A stretch of DNA of 64,000 bases from contig CANXME010001993.1 of the NCBI GenBank assembly GCA_948144175.1, forward strand, positions 62,001-126,000, read 5' to 3'. Below, one piece after another: positions 45,012 through 55,316 of this stretch. Source of the stretch: Closterium sp. NIES-65. Lineage: Eukaryota; Streptophyta; Zygnematophyceae; Desmidiales; Closteriaceae. The position numbers were made by a program, and so were the translations under genes. The notes below the pieces were generated by a model that was not told where the DNA came from, did no database searches, and saw nothing but the letters and a program-made list of their open reading frames with translations. Position 1 is the stretch's first letter. Every line of letters starts with the position of its first letter.

Positions 45012-48000
45012 ATGGCCGCGGCGCTCCGCGCAGGGCGAATCAGCGCCGCGGATTTCCCGCTCGCCGCGGCCAGACTCGCAGCAGCGTGGAACGCGGCGGA
45101 AGACGCGCAGTTGATTGGCGAGCCGCCTCGCAGCTCCCCCGCGGCGGCAGGCGCGCGGCGGAGTGGACGAGCGGGAAGCGCAGTAGCAGCGTGGGCGGCG
45201 GCCCAAAGTGAGGGGGGTGGTTCCGCGGCAGCGCGGAATGCGGCGGCAGACGTGGCGGGTGAACGGCAGGGAGTGGAGGACGCTCGCTGCGAGAGGCGCG
45301 CGTAGGGCGTGAAGTGGCAGTGGGTTACGGCGCGGGCGTCGTCGCTGGCAGTGGGGGGTGAGTGGGCGAATAGGTGGCGCTACGTGGCACGGGGGCCGCG
45401 TGTAGAGGTCATTTTTGAGACGTCTCAAAAATAACCTCTCCTACACGAGATGCACAGGTGTGTGCTCTCTTCTCCCCTCGCTCCTGCTACCCTCCTCCTC
45501 CTCCCCCACTCCCTGTCTCGCGCACCTCCCTGCACCACCCTGCTCGTTGTCCACGCCCCTCTCAGCCCCTTCCTGCCCACTCCGGCCCTCTTTCCAGTTG
45601 CCTCTCCCCTCTCCGTCGCATCCACTCGCCCCTCTCTTCCCTCCGTCCCTTCCCCACTCCCAAATAACTTCACACTCTCGTCCGATCTAATATCCACTCC
45701 CTCGCCCTCCCTCCATGCGGCCTCATCTGGCATTGCCATGATAACTGCACGCCTCCTCCCTTGTCCCTGCACCCGCCATCCCTCCCACTGCCCTGGCCCA
45801 GGCGGCTATCTCACCACCCGCCACCCGCTGCTGCTGCACCGCGCGCACAGCCAGCACCACCCCGGCTGTTGCCCACTTGACCCAGTGGATCCCGTTGACC
45901 CCGTTGCCCCCGTTGACTCGATTGACCCCGTTGACTCGATTGACCCCGTTGACTCGATTGACCCCGTTGACTCGATTGACCTGAGTGGCGAGGAGGCGCA
46001 CGACCCTGCCACTCTGCACTGCTGCGCGCATCCCCACCACACGTCAGTGCTGGCAGCAGTAGGTGCAGTGGCAGCAGCAGCACCACAGACACTCCTGCAA
46101 CACGCAGAGGGGGCAAGCGGAGAGACTCCTGGTGGGTGGACAGGTGGGCAGGCGATGTGTGGCGATGGAGCAGGTGGGACGAAGAGTGTGCAGCAACCAT
46201 GTGACGTGGCAGCAAGTGACGTGGCAGCCAGTGACGTGGCAGCGAGTGACGCGGTGGCTCTGGTGCATTGCCACGTGGTGTTTGATGCTGCTTACTCGGT
46301 GCCCCAACTGCTGCTCCTGCCATGCCGCCCTGGTATGTCAACCATGCCATGCCATGCCGCCCATGTGTGCTGGCCATGTCACGGCCGTACTCCGCTCTCA
46401 TGCACCTTTCCACCATGGGCCCAACACGTGCAAGCAACAGGGCGCCTCTCACATTTGAAACTGTGCCCACCCTCCCTCCACGTGCTCCTCTGCTGCCCAC
46501 TTTTCCTTTCGTCTCCCTATCCACCATCCATCACCACACTTATCCCTTCCCACCCCCCCAACCCTCCATGGCACCACCCCCTCCCCCCTCCCCGCACAGA
46601 CGGCCGCCCCCTGCCCTGGCGGGACCTCTTTGCCTTCCTGCCGCGCCTTCCCGACCACCCCTTGCTGCCCTCACCCCTCCCCTCCGCCCCTCGTCCGCCC
46701 ACCGCATATGACCCCTCTCTGGACACCTGGCACCTGCTCACACCCCTGGTACGCCCCCACCCACAAGCTCCATCGCTCATGCTCTCACCACCAACCGACA
46801 CCTGCCATGGCATCCCGTGCCCCAAGCACCATGCATGGACCATTGGCTGTGGCCCGCACTTGAAGCTATGCTGCACTACATGCATGCCTTCCCATCGCCT
46901 CTCCTCACTCATTCACTCACTATTGTTGGATGCACTGCATTGCTCGCTGCCAATGCACTGTGTGCTGCACTGCCCTCACCATGATACCCTCCCCGTGCCA
47001 CCCTCCCCATGCCACCCTCCCCATGCCACCCTCCCCATGCCACCCTCCCCATGCCACCCTCCCCATGCCACCCTCCCCATGCCACCCTCCCCAGTGCCAC
47101 CCTCCCCATGCCACCCTCCCCATGCCACCCTCCCCATGCCACCCTCCCCATGCCACCCTCCCCATGCCACCCTCCCCGTGCCACCCTCCCCATGCCACCC
47201 TCCCCATGCCACCCTCCCCATGCCGCCCTCCCCATGCCACCCTCCCCATGCCACCCTCCCCATGCCACCCTCCCCATGCCACCCTCCCCATGCCACCCTC
47301 CCCGTGCCACCCTCCCCATGCCACCCTCCCCATGCCACCCTCCCCATGCCGCCCTCCCCATGCCACCCTCCCCATGCCACCCTCCCCATGCCACCCTCCC
47401 CATGCCACCCTCCCCATGCCACCCTCCCCGTGCCACCCTCCCCATGCCACCCTCCCCATGCCACCCTCCCCATGCCGCCCTCCCCATGCCACCCTCCCCA
47501 TGCCACCCTCCCCATGCCACCCTCCCCATGCCACCCTCCCCATGCCACCCTCCCCATGCCACCCTCCCCATGCCACCCTCCCCATGCCACCCTCCCCATG
47601 TCACCCTCCCCATGCCACCCTCCCCGTGCCACCCTCCCCATGCCACCCTCCCCATGCCACCCTCCCCATGCCACCCTCCCCATGCCGCCCTCCCCATGCC
47701 ACCCTCCCCATGCCACCCTCCCCATGCCACCCTCCCCGTGCCACCCTCCCCGTGCCACCCTCCCCGTGCCACCCTCCCCGTGCCACCCTCTCCGTACTGC
47801 CAGGAGCATCCCTTCCTGGGCCGGCCCTGTGTGGCCCTTCACCCCTGCAACACTCCCGCTGCCATGGCGCTGCTGCTGCACGCTGCTGCTGCGCCTCATG
47901 CTCATGCTGCTGCAGGCAGTGCTGCTTGTGCTACTGCCACTGCTGCTGCTAGGGGTGGTGCTGCTGGTGGTGCGGCCGCTGCAGCAAGTGGTGCAGATGG

Positions 48001-48202
48001 GGCTACCAGTGAGGCGAGCGCAAGGCCAGCAGCGGTCGGTGCACCTGTCGCCACCACCACTGCAGCATCACACCACCACTCTCTGGCGCTCGAGCTCTAC
48101 ATGCTGAGCTGGCTCTCCCTGGTTGGCCGCATCGTTGGCATGCAGATGCCACCGCGTGTGCTCACGAGAATGGCTGCACTGGCAGCAGCAGGCACAGGGT
48201 GA
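45012..48202 (+). CDS. ATG10: ATG10, E2-like enzyme that joins ATG12 to ATG5, four exons
   Basis: Exons 45012-45258, 45802-46332, 46600-46748 and 47804-48202 join in phase into about 441 residues. N-terminus: RISAADFPLAAARLAAAW, the ATG10 opening helix. Exon 2 starts with GGYLTT and ends with HCHVVFDAAYSVPQLLL (family pattern HVVYxxSYxVPVLY). Exon 3 starts DGRPLPW. Exon 4 reads EHPFLGRPCVALHPCNT; the HPC cysteine, about residue 324, is the expected catalytic residue. The C-terminus YMLSWLSLVGRIVGM is the conserved ATG10 tail. Typical ATG10 is about 200-240 residues; this one is doubled by low-complexity inserts (VDSIDP repeats, DVAAS repeats, an alanine-rich loop after the active site). It acts in cytosolic autophagosome formation. 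Intron 3 is mostly a 14-bp minisatellite. Head to head with the PDCD7-like gene. Confidence 0.9.
45399..45447. repeat. Near-perfect 49-bp palindrome in ATG10 intron 1
   Basis: The arms CGTGTAGAGGT.ATTTTTGAGA and its complement meet at CGTC/GACG around 45421. Only about two positions are unpaired. It could be a tiny foldback relic or a hairpin-forming regulatory site. Confidence 0.85.
45893..45985 (+). repeat. 18-bp coding repeat (VDSIDP)n in ATG10 exon 2
   Basis: The word GTTGACTCGATTGACCCC is repeated about four times in frame, preceded by related GTTGACCCC words. It adds an acidic VDSIDP array not typical of ATG10. Confidence 0.85.
46984..47790 (+). repeat. 14-bp minisatellite filling ATG10 intron 3
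   Basis: About 57 copies of CCCTCCCCATGCCA with G/A and G/C variants arranged in a higher-order pattern (GTGCCA and GCCGCC copies recur at regular distances). It leaves long frames open on both strands, which are spurious. Confidence 0.95.
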
Positions 48203-48984
48203 CAGCATCAATGGTGCCCGTCAGCATAGCCCACAGCACGCGCATGCAACCCACTGCTAGCACACGCGTGAAGCACATCCAACGAGCCAAGGGCCAGGGA
48301 GCACCGCTGTATGCATGGAGGGAGCATGACGTCAGGCAACACATAGCGGTACCGCTGTGGTGTGGCGGACGGGGACAAGCAGGCAGACGTGTGTGGGTGC
48401 AAGTTGGGCGCAGGGGTGGGCATGGCATGTCATGACTCAATGGGCACCATGCCACCGCCATGCACTGCTTCTCACAACTGCCTGCCTGACTTGTGGTTCA
48501 TCTCCCTGCTGTCTCATGTCGTGTAGTGTTGTACTGTATGTATCCAAGCTCTGGTGCGACACAACAAGGTGATCTATGTGCCATGTGGCGGGACAGTGTG
48601 GGATGAGGTGGCTGGATGGACTCTGAGGTTCAGGATTGGGACTGGATGAAATATCCAAAAGCTTTTCGAGTGCAGGTAGTGCGGGACTGGCCATGCAGTG
48701 CTTGTAACATCAATGTGGTACCGTTCCATGTGGTGTCCGGTAAATAGCTTGACCCCTAATTTCATGTACCGGTACAACTTGCTACTGCTAGGGACTGTTT
48801 CCGACTTCCCAGGGTGAATCCTTCGCCGGGCGGGCGGGCGCCACATCGTGAAATGACAATGAATGCAATTAGGATCAACCTGTCATGTCAAATCATCGTG
48901 CACCTGGATTGCACGCAGCATGATATGGCGCCCCCAGAGCACCTACCTACTCTCAGCTCAGCATGACCTGCCTTCCATCCTATC
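48203..48984. other. Intergenic region between convergent ATG10 and LIN1 genes
   Basis: About 780 bp with only short frames. It presumably holds the 3' untranslated regions of both genes. No polyadenylation signal stood out. Confidence 0.4.
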
Positions 48985-51900
48985 CTATTCAGCGACAGTC
49001 GTCGTTGTTCTTACTGTGTCTGCTCCACCCTCATCTGCTCGCCCCTCACCTGCTAACGCCCCTCCCTCTGTCTTTGTAGCGGCTGCATCCCCACCTACCG
49101 TATCCCCATCTGCCCCCTTTGCTGCGCTGCCAGCACCAGCCTTGCCCACAGCTTCTTCCTCCTCCCCCCCTTCCTTGCCACCCGCGCCACCGCCATTGCC
49201 TGAAGCACCCCCGTGCCCAGCATCAGCTGGCAGCGCCTCGTACTCGCCGGTTGCCTCGTTGAAGCGGTACCTGCGGGACCCATGGGCGGAGAGGGGTGTC
49301 AACACGCGTGTGCGGGTCTTCACCTTCGGGGCTTGGGCTCATGTGCGAACAGCATGGCAAGCACATGGCATGGCATGTCGGCATTGCAGTGAGTGCAGTC
49401 CAGACTCTGCCGTGGCTGTTCTCAGAACCTAATCAGCATGCCAACAGCAGGCTGTCTGTCACCGCTGTACACTGCTCTGCACCCAACCCTACTGCGCACC
49501 AGATTCTGTCACCGCACGCACTGTACCGCACTCAACCCTACCATGTGCTATTTGCAGCACTGCAGAATAGACCAGAGGAGGAGTCGTAGTAGTAACCCTG
49601 CTCCTTGTTGAAGTAGTAGCTGCCAAGGGGTTGGGAGGGTGGGGGAGTTCCGGAGAGGATGGGGGAAGTCACTCTTGGGAATCTTCAGAAGCGATTTCAG
49701 TATAGTAGGGAGGAAATGGAAGAGGGGCATGTGAGGTGCGGTGCCACAAGGAGAGGTGTGGCAGCAGTCACGAGCAGAAGCAGGAAGGGGGGCGTTTAAT
49801 CGCCACAGGGGGAAGGTGCTGGGTGGTGGGGAAGGAGTGGAATGAGGGGTTGAATATGCACGGCATTTTGGGAGGCGGGCATGTGAGATGAAACCGCATG
49901 TGAGATGAAACCACATGTGAGATGAAACCACATGTGAGATGAAACCACATGTGAGATGAAACCGCATGTGAAGTAGTCGCAGGGGGAGGAGGGGGGAGGG
50001 GAGTTGGGAAGAGGAGGGGGGACGAGGAGAGACAGTGCAGGCATGGACATGTGAAGTGCGATGGCCTTAGAGAAGGAAGGGAGGAGTCATAGCACTCGCC
50101 AACAGTGGCACGGAGGGAAGCGGGGAGGGAGGGATGGGCACAGGTGGGACAGGTGGGGTGGAAGGGAAGGAGGGGGATGGGGCGGTTGAGGAGGGCACAC
50201 GAGAGAAGAAGAACCTCCTTCTCTAAGCCAGTGGGCGCGAAGCCAAGGTTCAGGTGGAACAGCCATGCACTCACCCAGTGGACGGGTCAAACTCGTAGCC
50301 GCTGCTGTTGCTCGGCGCTCCACTCCCCTCACCCCCTGCCTTCCCCTCCCCTCCATCCTTCTCCTCCCCTACTTTCCCTTCTACCCCTCCCTGTACCTCC
50401 TTCCTCTCACCTTCCTTCGCCCCCCCTTCCCCTGCACCAGCCCCTGCCTCATCATCCTCGTCGCCAAACATGTCCATCCCCGCACCTCTCTTCTTCCCAC
50501 TCCCTCCCTCCTCCCCACCCGCACCCCCCTTCTCCCCCTTGGCCCCCTCCCCCTTGCCCCCCTCTCCCACACCCCCCTCCCCCCCGTTGCCCCCCAGCAG
50601 CCCCTGGCGAGCCCTGAGGATGGCCTCGTACCCCGCGGCCTCGCGCTCAAACGTCTCCTTCTTGTCCGAGTACACCTCTGCACGCACCGTGCCATGCCGC
50701 ATGGGGTGGAGGGAAGGAACGGGGAGCAAAGCAAGCAACACACGTGTGGGTGTGCAGCATGCACCATGGGCGCGCGGGATGGCCTCATACCCCCGGGCCT
50801 CACGCTCAAACATCTTCTTCTTGTCCGAACTGAATACACGTCTGGGCCACGCCATGTGGCATGGGGTCAAGGAAAGGGGGAGCACAACGTGGCTCTGCGT
50901 GCAGCATGCATCATGGGCGTGAAACAGCAACGACAAGTCACACGGGAGGGAAGGAGCAACATGCTCTCGCTGCCCTTGTGTGCTTCCAGCAGCCTTCAAC
51001 GACGTGCTATGGCACTGGATGCATGCATGGAGCACGTGGTATATGTCAGGTGCCATTCTACCTTGTGAAACATTCTATGGAGAAACAAGTGGTGCGAAGA
51101 AGCATAGACGTTCTATGGAGAAACAAGTGGTGCACAACATATTGAAAACCCAACAGACTATCTGCCCCCTGCTTCCACCGTTTCTGTCTCACCCTACCTA
51201 CCTCGCCGTACCTGTCTCACCATACCTGTCTCGCTGTACCTGTCTCACCATACCTGTCTCACCATACCTGTCTCACCATACCAGTCTCACCGTACCTGTC
51301 TCACCGTAACTGTCTCACCGTACCTGTCTCACCATACCTGTCTCACCATACCTGTCTCACCATACCAGTCTCACCGTACCTGTCTCACCGTAACTGTCTC
51401 ACCGTACCTGTCTCACCGTACCTGTCTCACCATACCTGTCTCACCATACCTGTCTCACCATACCTGTCTCACCGTACCTGTCTCGCCGTACCTGTCTCAC
51501 CGTACCTGTCTCACCGTACCTGTCTCACCGTACCTGTCTCACCGTACCTGTCTCGCCGTACCTGTCTCGCCGTACCTGTCTCGCCGTACCTGTCTCGCCG
51601 TACCTGTCTCGCCAGCATCCATGAGCAGCATCGCGTCTTCAGTCAACTGCTCAAACAGCCGCTGCCTTGCCTCCTCATCCATGCCCCCCTCCTCCCCCTC
51701 CCCCCCCTCCCGCCTCCTCCATCCACCGTGGTCTATTCTGCTGCCTCCCCCCTTTCCCCCTCCCCTCCCCGCCATCCTCCCCTTCCCCTTCACCCCCCGG
51801 ACGACCCCTCTTCTTCCCCCCTTTCCCCGCCTTCATCCCCCCTGCTCCCCCCTGCCCCGCGCCCTTCTTCCCCCGGCCCAGGCGCTTGAGCCCTTGAATG

Positions 51901-54900
51901 ACCTGCACGTGGGTGGGGCGGAGAGTGAAGGGGGGGGGGGGGGGGGAAGAGGGGGAGGGGAAGAGGGGAGGTGGTTTTTGAGAGCACGGGTGGAGAAGGG
52001 GAAAATTTGTAACAATATTTAGAGGGGGGAAGGAGAGTAGAGACACGGTGCACGAGTGCAGGAGGACGAGGGAGGCGATGGGAGGCGATGGGAGGCGATG
52101 GGAGGCGGTGGGAGGCGGTAGGAGTTGGCAGGCGGAGCATCTTTCACGTGCTGTGTGGCGGAAGTTTCCCCCTCCCATGCTGACTTGACTGGCAGTGCCA
52201 CCCTTGCTGCCCTCATCCTCTAATGACTCGTCTTCCACTCTCACCATCCTCCCAACCCCCCCACCTTCACCCTCACCCCCCTCTCCAAACTCATGGTCTT
52301 CCCCTCCTGACAGCATCAGCAATGCGCCGTCGTATCGCTGCCAACTTGCTGTGCCCCATCCCGCTGACCCCCACCTCCTGACTCCCGCCTCCCCCTGCCT
52401 CCTCCATACTCACCGTCTCCCCCGGCCTGAGAGCATCAGCGATGCGCCGTCGGATGGCCGCCATCTCCCCGTGCCCCATGTCGCTGCCTAACGCCTCCTC
52501 CGCTGCCGCTGCTGCCTGGGCGCGCGCCGCTGCCTTGGCTGCTAGAGTGGGGTCCACCTCCGCTGTCGCCAGCCATGCGTCCTGCCAGGGGGAAGAGGAA
52601 GGAGCGGAAGGGGGGAGACGGGGAAAGGGGGAGATGAGTACATGGAGGAGTGCCGCTGCTGCCTGGGCGCGCGCTGCTGCCTTGGCCGCCAGCGTGGGGT
52701 CCACCTCCGCTGTCGCCAGCCATGCGTCCTGTGGGGGGGGGAGACGGAGAGGGAGGGGGAGCGGGAGGGGGAGGGGGAGGCATAGCAGTGGCAGGGTGTG
52801 CTCCGCTGCGTGGGTGCAAGGGGTATAGCGTGGGTGCAAGGGGTATAGCGTGGGTGCAAGGGGTATAGCGTGAGTGCAAGGGGTATAGCGTGAGTGCAAG
52901 GGGTATAGCGTGAGTGCAAGTCAAAGCATCGCAACCGCATCTCTCGGTACTACCAAAATCTCTTCCTCACCATGCCTTCACTACCTTCGCCCTGCTTTTC
53001 TCTGCACCCACCCACACCCCCCTCCCATCTCACCGTGGCCGCCCTGCTCTCACCGTGGCCGCCCTGCACTCACCGTGGCCTCGGTGTCCTCGCCTCTCAC
53101 CGTGGCCTCGGTGTCCTCGCCTCTCACCGTGGCCTCGGTGTCCTCGCCTCTCACCGTGGCCTCGGTGTCCTCTCCTCTCACCGTGGCCTCGGTGTCCTCT
53201 CCTCTCACCGTGGCCTCGGTGTCCTCGCCTCTCACCGTGGCCTCGGTGTCCTCCCTATACTCCACGTAGTTGCCCTCCGCATCGAAGTACCCCTCCTCGC
53301 GCTCCTGCTGCAGGTTGAACGGCTCCATCGCCTCCCCCTCCTCCTCCTCGCCCTGCCACCATGCCGCCCCACCATGCGCCCATCCTCTCACTCACACCAT
53401 TCACCACAGCACAGCACAGCAGGGCATGGCACAGCACAGCAGGGCATGGCGAGCAGGGCAGAGCAGAGGAGAGGAAAGAATGCATGTGAGGAGAGGAAAG
53501 AATGCATGTGAGGAGAGGAAAGAATGCATGTGAGGAGAGGAAAGAATGCATGTGAGGAGAGGAAAGAATGCATGTGAGGAGAGGAAAGAATGCATGTGAG
53601 GAGAGGAAAGAATGCATGTGAGGAGAGGAAAGAATGCATGTCAGGGTCGACCAGCTCGGAGCATGGCACTCCCCCCTCCCCACCCCCCATGCTCCCCCTT
53701 CCCACCGCCAGCACTGCCTGCACGCCGTGCCCAGTGAACCGTTTCTAACACGCCGTGCCCAGTGGACCGTTTCTAACACGCCGTGCCCAGTGGACCGTTT
53801 CTAACACGCCGTGCCCAGTGGACCGTTTCTAACACGCCGTGCCCAGTGGACCGTTTCTAACACGCCGTGCCCAGTGGACCGTTTTCTAACACGCCGTGCC
53901 CAGTGGACCGTTTCTAACACGCCGTGCCCAGTGGACCGTTTCTAACACGCCGTGCCCAGTGGACCGTTTCTAACACGCCGTGCCCAGTGGACCGTTTCTA
54001 ACACGCCGTGCCCAGTGGACCGTTTCTAACACGCCGTGCCCAGTGGACCGTTTCTAACACGCCGTGCCCAGTGGACCGTTTCTAACACGCCGTGCCCAGT
54101 GGACCGTTTCTAACACGCCGTGCCCAGTGGACCGTTTCTAACACGCCGTGCCCAGTGGACCGTTTCTAACACGCGTCCACCCCAACCGGCCCTACCATGT
54201 GCCTCACCGCACTCAACACCCCTGTGCTTCCCGCTCACGACCTTTTCTCACCAGGCCAATCGCCCCCATCCACATCCATCCACGCTCTCCCTCCATACGT
54301 CCCCTCTGCTCCCTTCCCTTTTCCTCCCATTTCTATCCCCTCCCTCACTTCACCCACCTTCCCTTCCCCCCCCCCACCCCTTCCTTCTGCCCGTGCCCTC
54401 TCTTTCTGCTCCCCTGCTCCCTCCCTATCCCTGTTCCCCTCTCCTTCCCCCCTTTTCCCCTCCACCGTTTCCCCTCCCCCCTTCCCCTCCCCCCGCTTCC
54501 CCTCGCCCCCGCACCTGGAAGTCCTCCTCGGCGCGCACCACGTCCTCCACGCCCCCGAAAGCCGTGTCCCCCCACTTGCTCTTCCCCTTCTTCCGCTGCT
54601 GCGCGCGCGCCAGCGCCGCCACGCGCGGGTCCGCGGAGTCCATCAGCGCCGCCGCCCCCACGGCGCCTCCGCCAGCCGCGCCGGGCTCCGCGCCGAGGTC
54701 GTCGAGATCCATCGCGCTGACGTCAGCGGCGGCGGCGGGCGCGCCTTTTGCCTTCTTCGGCTTCTTCTCCGGCAGCACCGCGCGCCGTGGCCTGCGCGCG
54801 CGCGGGGGGGGAAACGGGGGATGGGGGGAAGCGGGAGAGGGGAAGGGGAAGAAAGGCTGGGCGCGGAGAACGGAATTGAGGACATGAGGAGAACGAGGGG

Positions 54901-55113
54901 CGTGCGGCGAATCCGTCGCTGGCGAACGGAGGTGTCGCACGGACGAGAGCGACGAAGAACCTGGACGGGGGAAGGCGCGCACTTGGCGTCATCATCGTCG
55001 TCGTCGTCGTCGTTCCCCGAGAAGCGAACATTCTTCTTCCGCTGCGCCTCCTTGCGCTCGTCGCCCTTGCCCGTCCCCGCCGCCATCAGCCCCATCTCGC
55101 TCTCGCCCGACAT
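48985..55113 (-). CDS. LIN1 / CD2BP2-like U5 snRNP protein, eight exons
   Basis: Minus-strand exons 55113-54983, 54791-54515, 53352-53236, 52581-52414, 51902-51604, 50677-50275, 49619-49542 and 49270-48985; about 585 residues. Family motifs in order: KKNVRF; MEPFNLQQEREEGYFDAEGN (CD2BP2 PFNLxEExEEGxFDxxGNY); DAWLATAEVDP; MAAIRRRIADALRPGE (plant LIN1 MKRRIANVLEPGE); LTEDAMLLMDAGE; SDKKETFEREAAGYEAI; and an OCRE-like aromatic run GYYYDSSSGLFCS, then WYRFNEATGEYEAL. CD2BP2/LIN1 is the 52K component of U5 snRNP. All junction phases agree except exon 5, where one base is in excess around a G-rich tract (about 51680-51720): a real slip, a sequence error or an unseen small intron. No C-terminal GYF domain is visible. 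Several exons have tandem-copied halves or donors. Confidence 0.78.
49876..49975. repeat. 18-bp tandem repeat in LIN1 intron 6
   Basis: CATGTGAGATGAAACCAC repeated about six times. Confidence 0.9.
50770..50860 (-). pseudogene. Ghost copy of the 5' half of LIN1 exon 6
   Basis: The minus strand reads SDKKKMFEREARGYEAIPRA after an AG, against SDKKETFEREAAGYEAILRA in exon 6 about 160 bp away. It lies in intron 5. Only the acceptor-side half is copied and no donor follows. Confidence 0.8.
51185..51610 (-). repeat. 14-bp array multiplying the 5' splice site of LIN1 intron 5
   Basis: The exon end GGCGAGACAG/GTACGG is followed by about 30 copies of the 14-bp unit GTACGGTGAGACAG (with CGAG and ATGG variants). 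Every unit offers an ACAG/GTACGG donor. Confidence 0.92.
52292..52345 (-). pseudogene. Ghost copy of the 3' half of LIN1 exon 4
   Basis: The minus strand reads MGHSKLAAIRRRIADAVR against MGHGEMAAIRRRIADALR in exon 4, about 119 bp away. The donor position reads CATGAGT instead of GGTGAGT. Confidence 0.8.
52651..52728 (-). pseudogene. Duplicate of the 5' half of LIN1 exon 4 with its own acceptor
   Basis: Begins after CACAG and reads DAWLATAEVDPTLAAKAAAR, identical in protein to the start of exon 4, 147 bp away. The sequence between the two copies stays open in frame, so a longer exon starting here is possible. Confidence 0.85.
52805..52920. repeat. 20-bp tandem repeat in LIN1 intron 3
   Basis: GCGTGGGTGCAAGGGGTATA, about six copies with one alternating base (GTGGG/GTGAG). 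Confidence 0.9.
53031..53260 (-). repeat. 27-bp in-frame array multiplying the 5' splice site of LIN1 intron 3
   Basis: Seven copies of GAGGACACCGAGGCCACG/GTGAGAGGC, so seven CACG/GTGAG donors 27 bp apart (exon ends 53236, 53209, 53182, 53155, 53128, 53101, 53074), plus two more CACG/GTGAG sites at 53054 and 53034. Because 27 is nine codons, each of the seven keeps the frame and would add GEDTEATVR to the protein. Confidence 0.95.
53466..53641. repeat. 22-bp tandem repeat in LIN1 intron 2
   Basis: GAGGAGAGGAAAGAATGCATGT, eight copies with almost no divergence. Confidence 0.92.
53720..54175. repeat. 28-bp tandem repeat in LIN1 intron 2
   Basis: About 16 copies of ACACGCCGTGCCCAGTGGACCGTTTCTA with one length variant (an extra T). 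There are no spacers between units, so it is a minisatellite. Confidence 0.95.
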
Positions 55114-55316
55114 TGCCACTGTTACGGTGGTTCGCCGCTGCCCTAGTATCTACCGGCCTATGCGTTTGGGAAATGTCGACCTAATGTGGGCTACCTGCAG
55201 CAAGAACGGTGGGGCTGGAAGCTAAGGAGCTGAAAACGTCGAACTAAGAGCCATCGGATTCTCTCAAAGAGCTCCTCGGTCAACGAGTGCTGGTTCTATC
55301 GTCACCCTGGAACACT

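Noticed and set aside
46909-47905. Minus-strand frames of GMGRVAWGGWHGE-type repeats as a repeat protein
   Set aside because: They are the complement of the intronic 14-bp minisatellite; no start context or non-repeat domain.
45450-48107. An 885-codon open frame as one large protein
   Set aside because: It spans ATG10 exons 2 and 3, introns and the 14-bp minisatellite. Splice phases and family motifs show that only parts are coding.
48985-49270. C-terminal GYF domain expected for CD2BP2/LIN1
   Set aside because: No GPF-x-x-x-M and W-x-x-x-GYF pattern is visible; the tail is acidic and alanine-rich after the aromatic repeats.
53720-54175. Regular 28-bp direct repeats as a CRISPR array
   Set aside because: Units are contiguous with no spacers, and the window is eukaryotic. 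It is a minisatellite.
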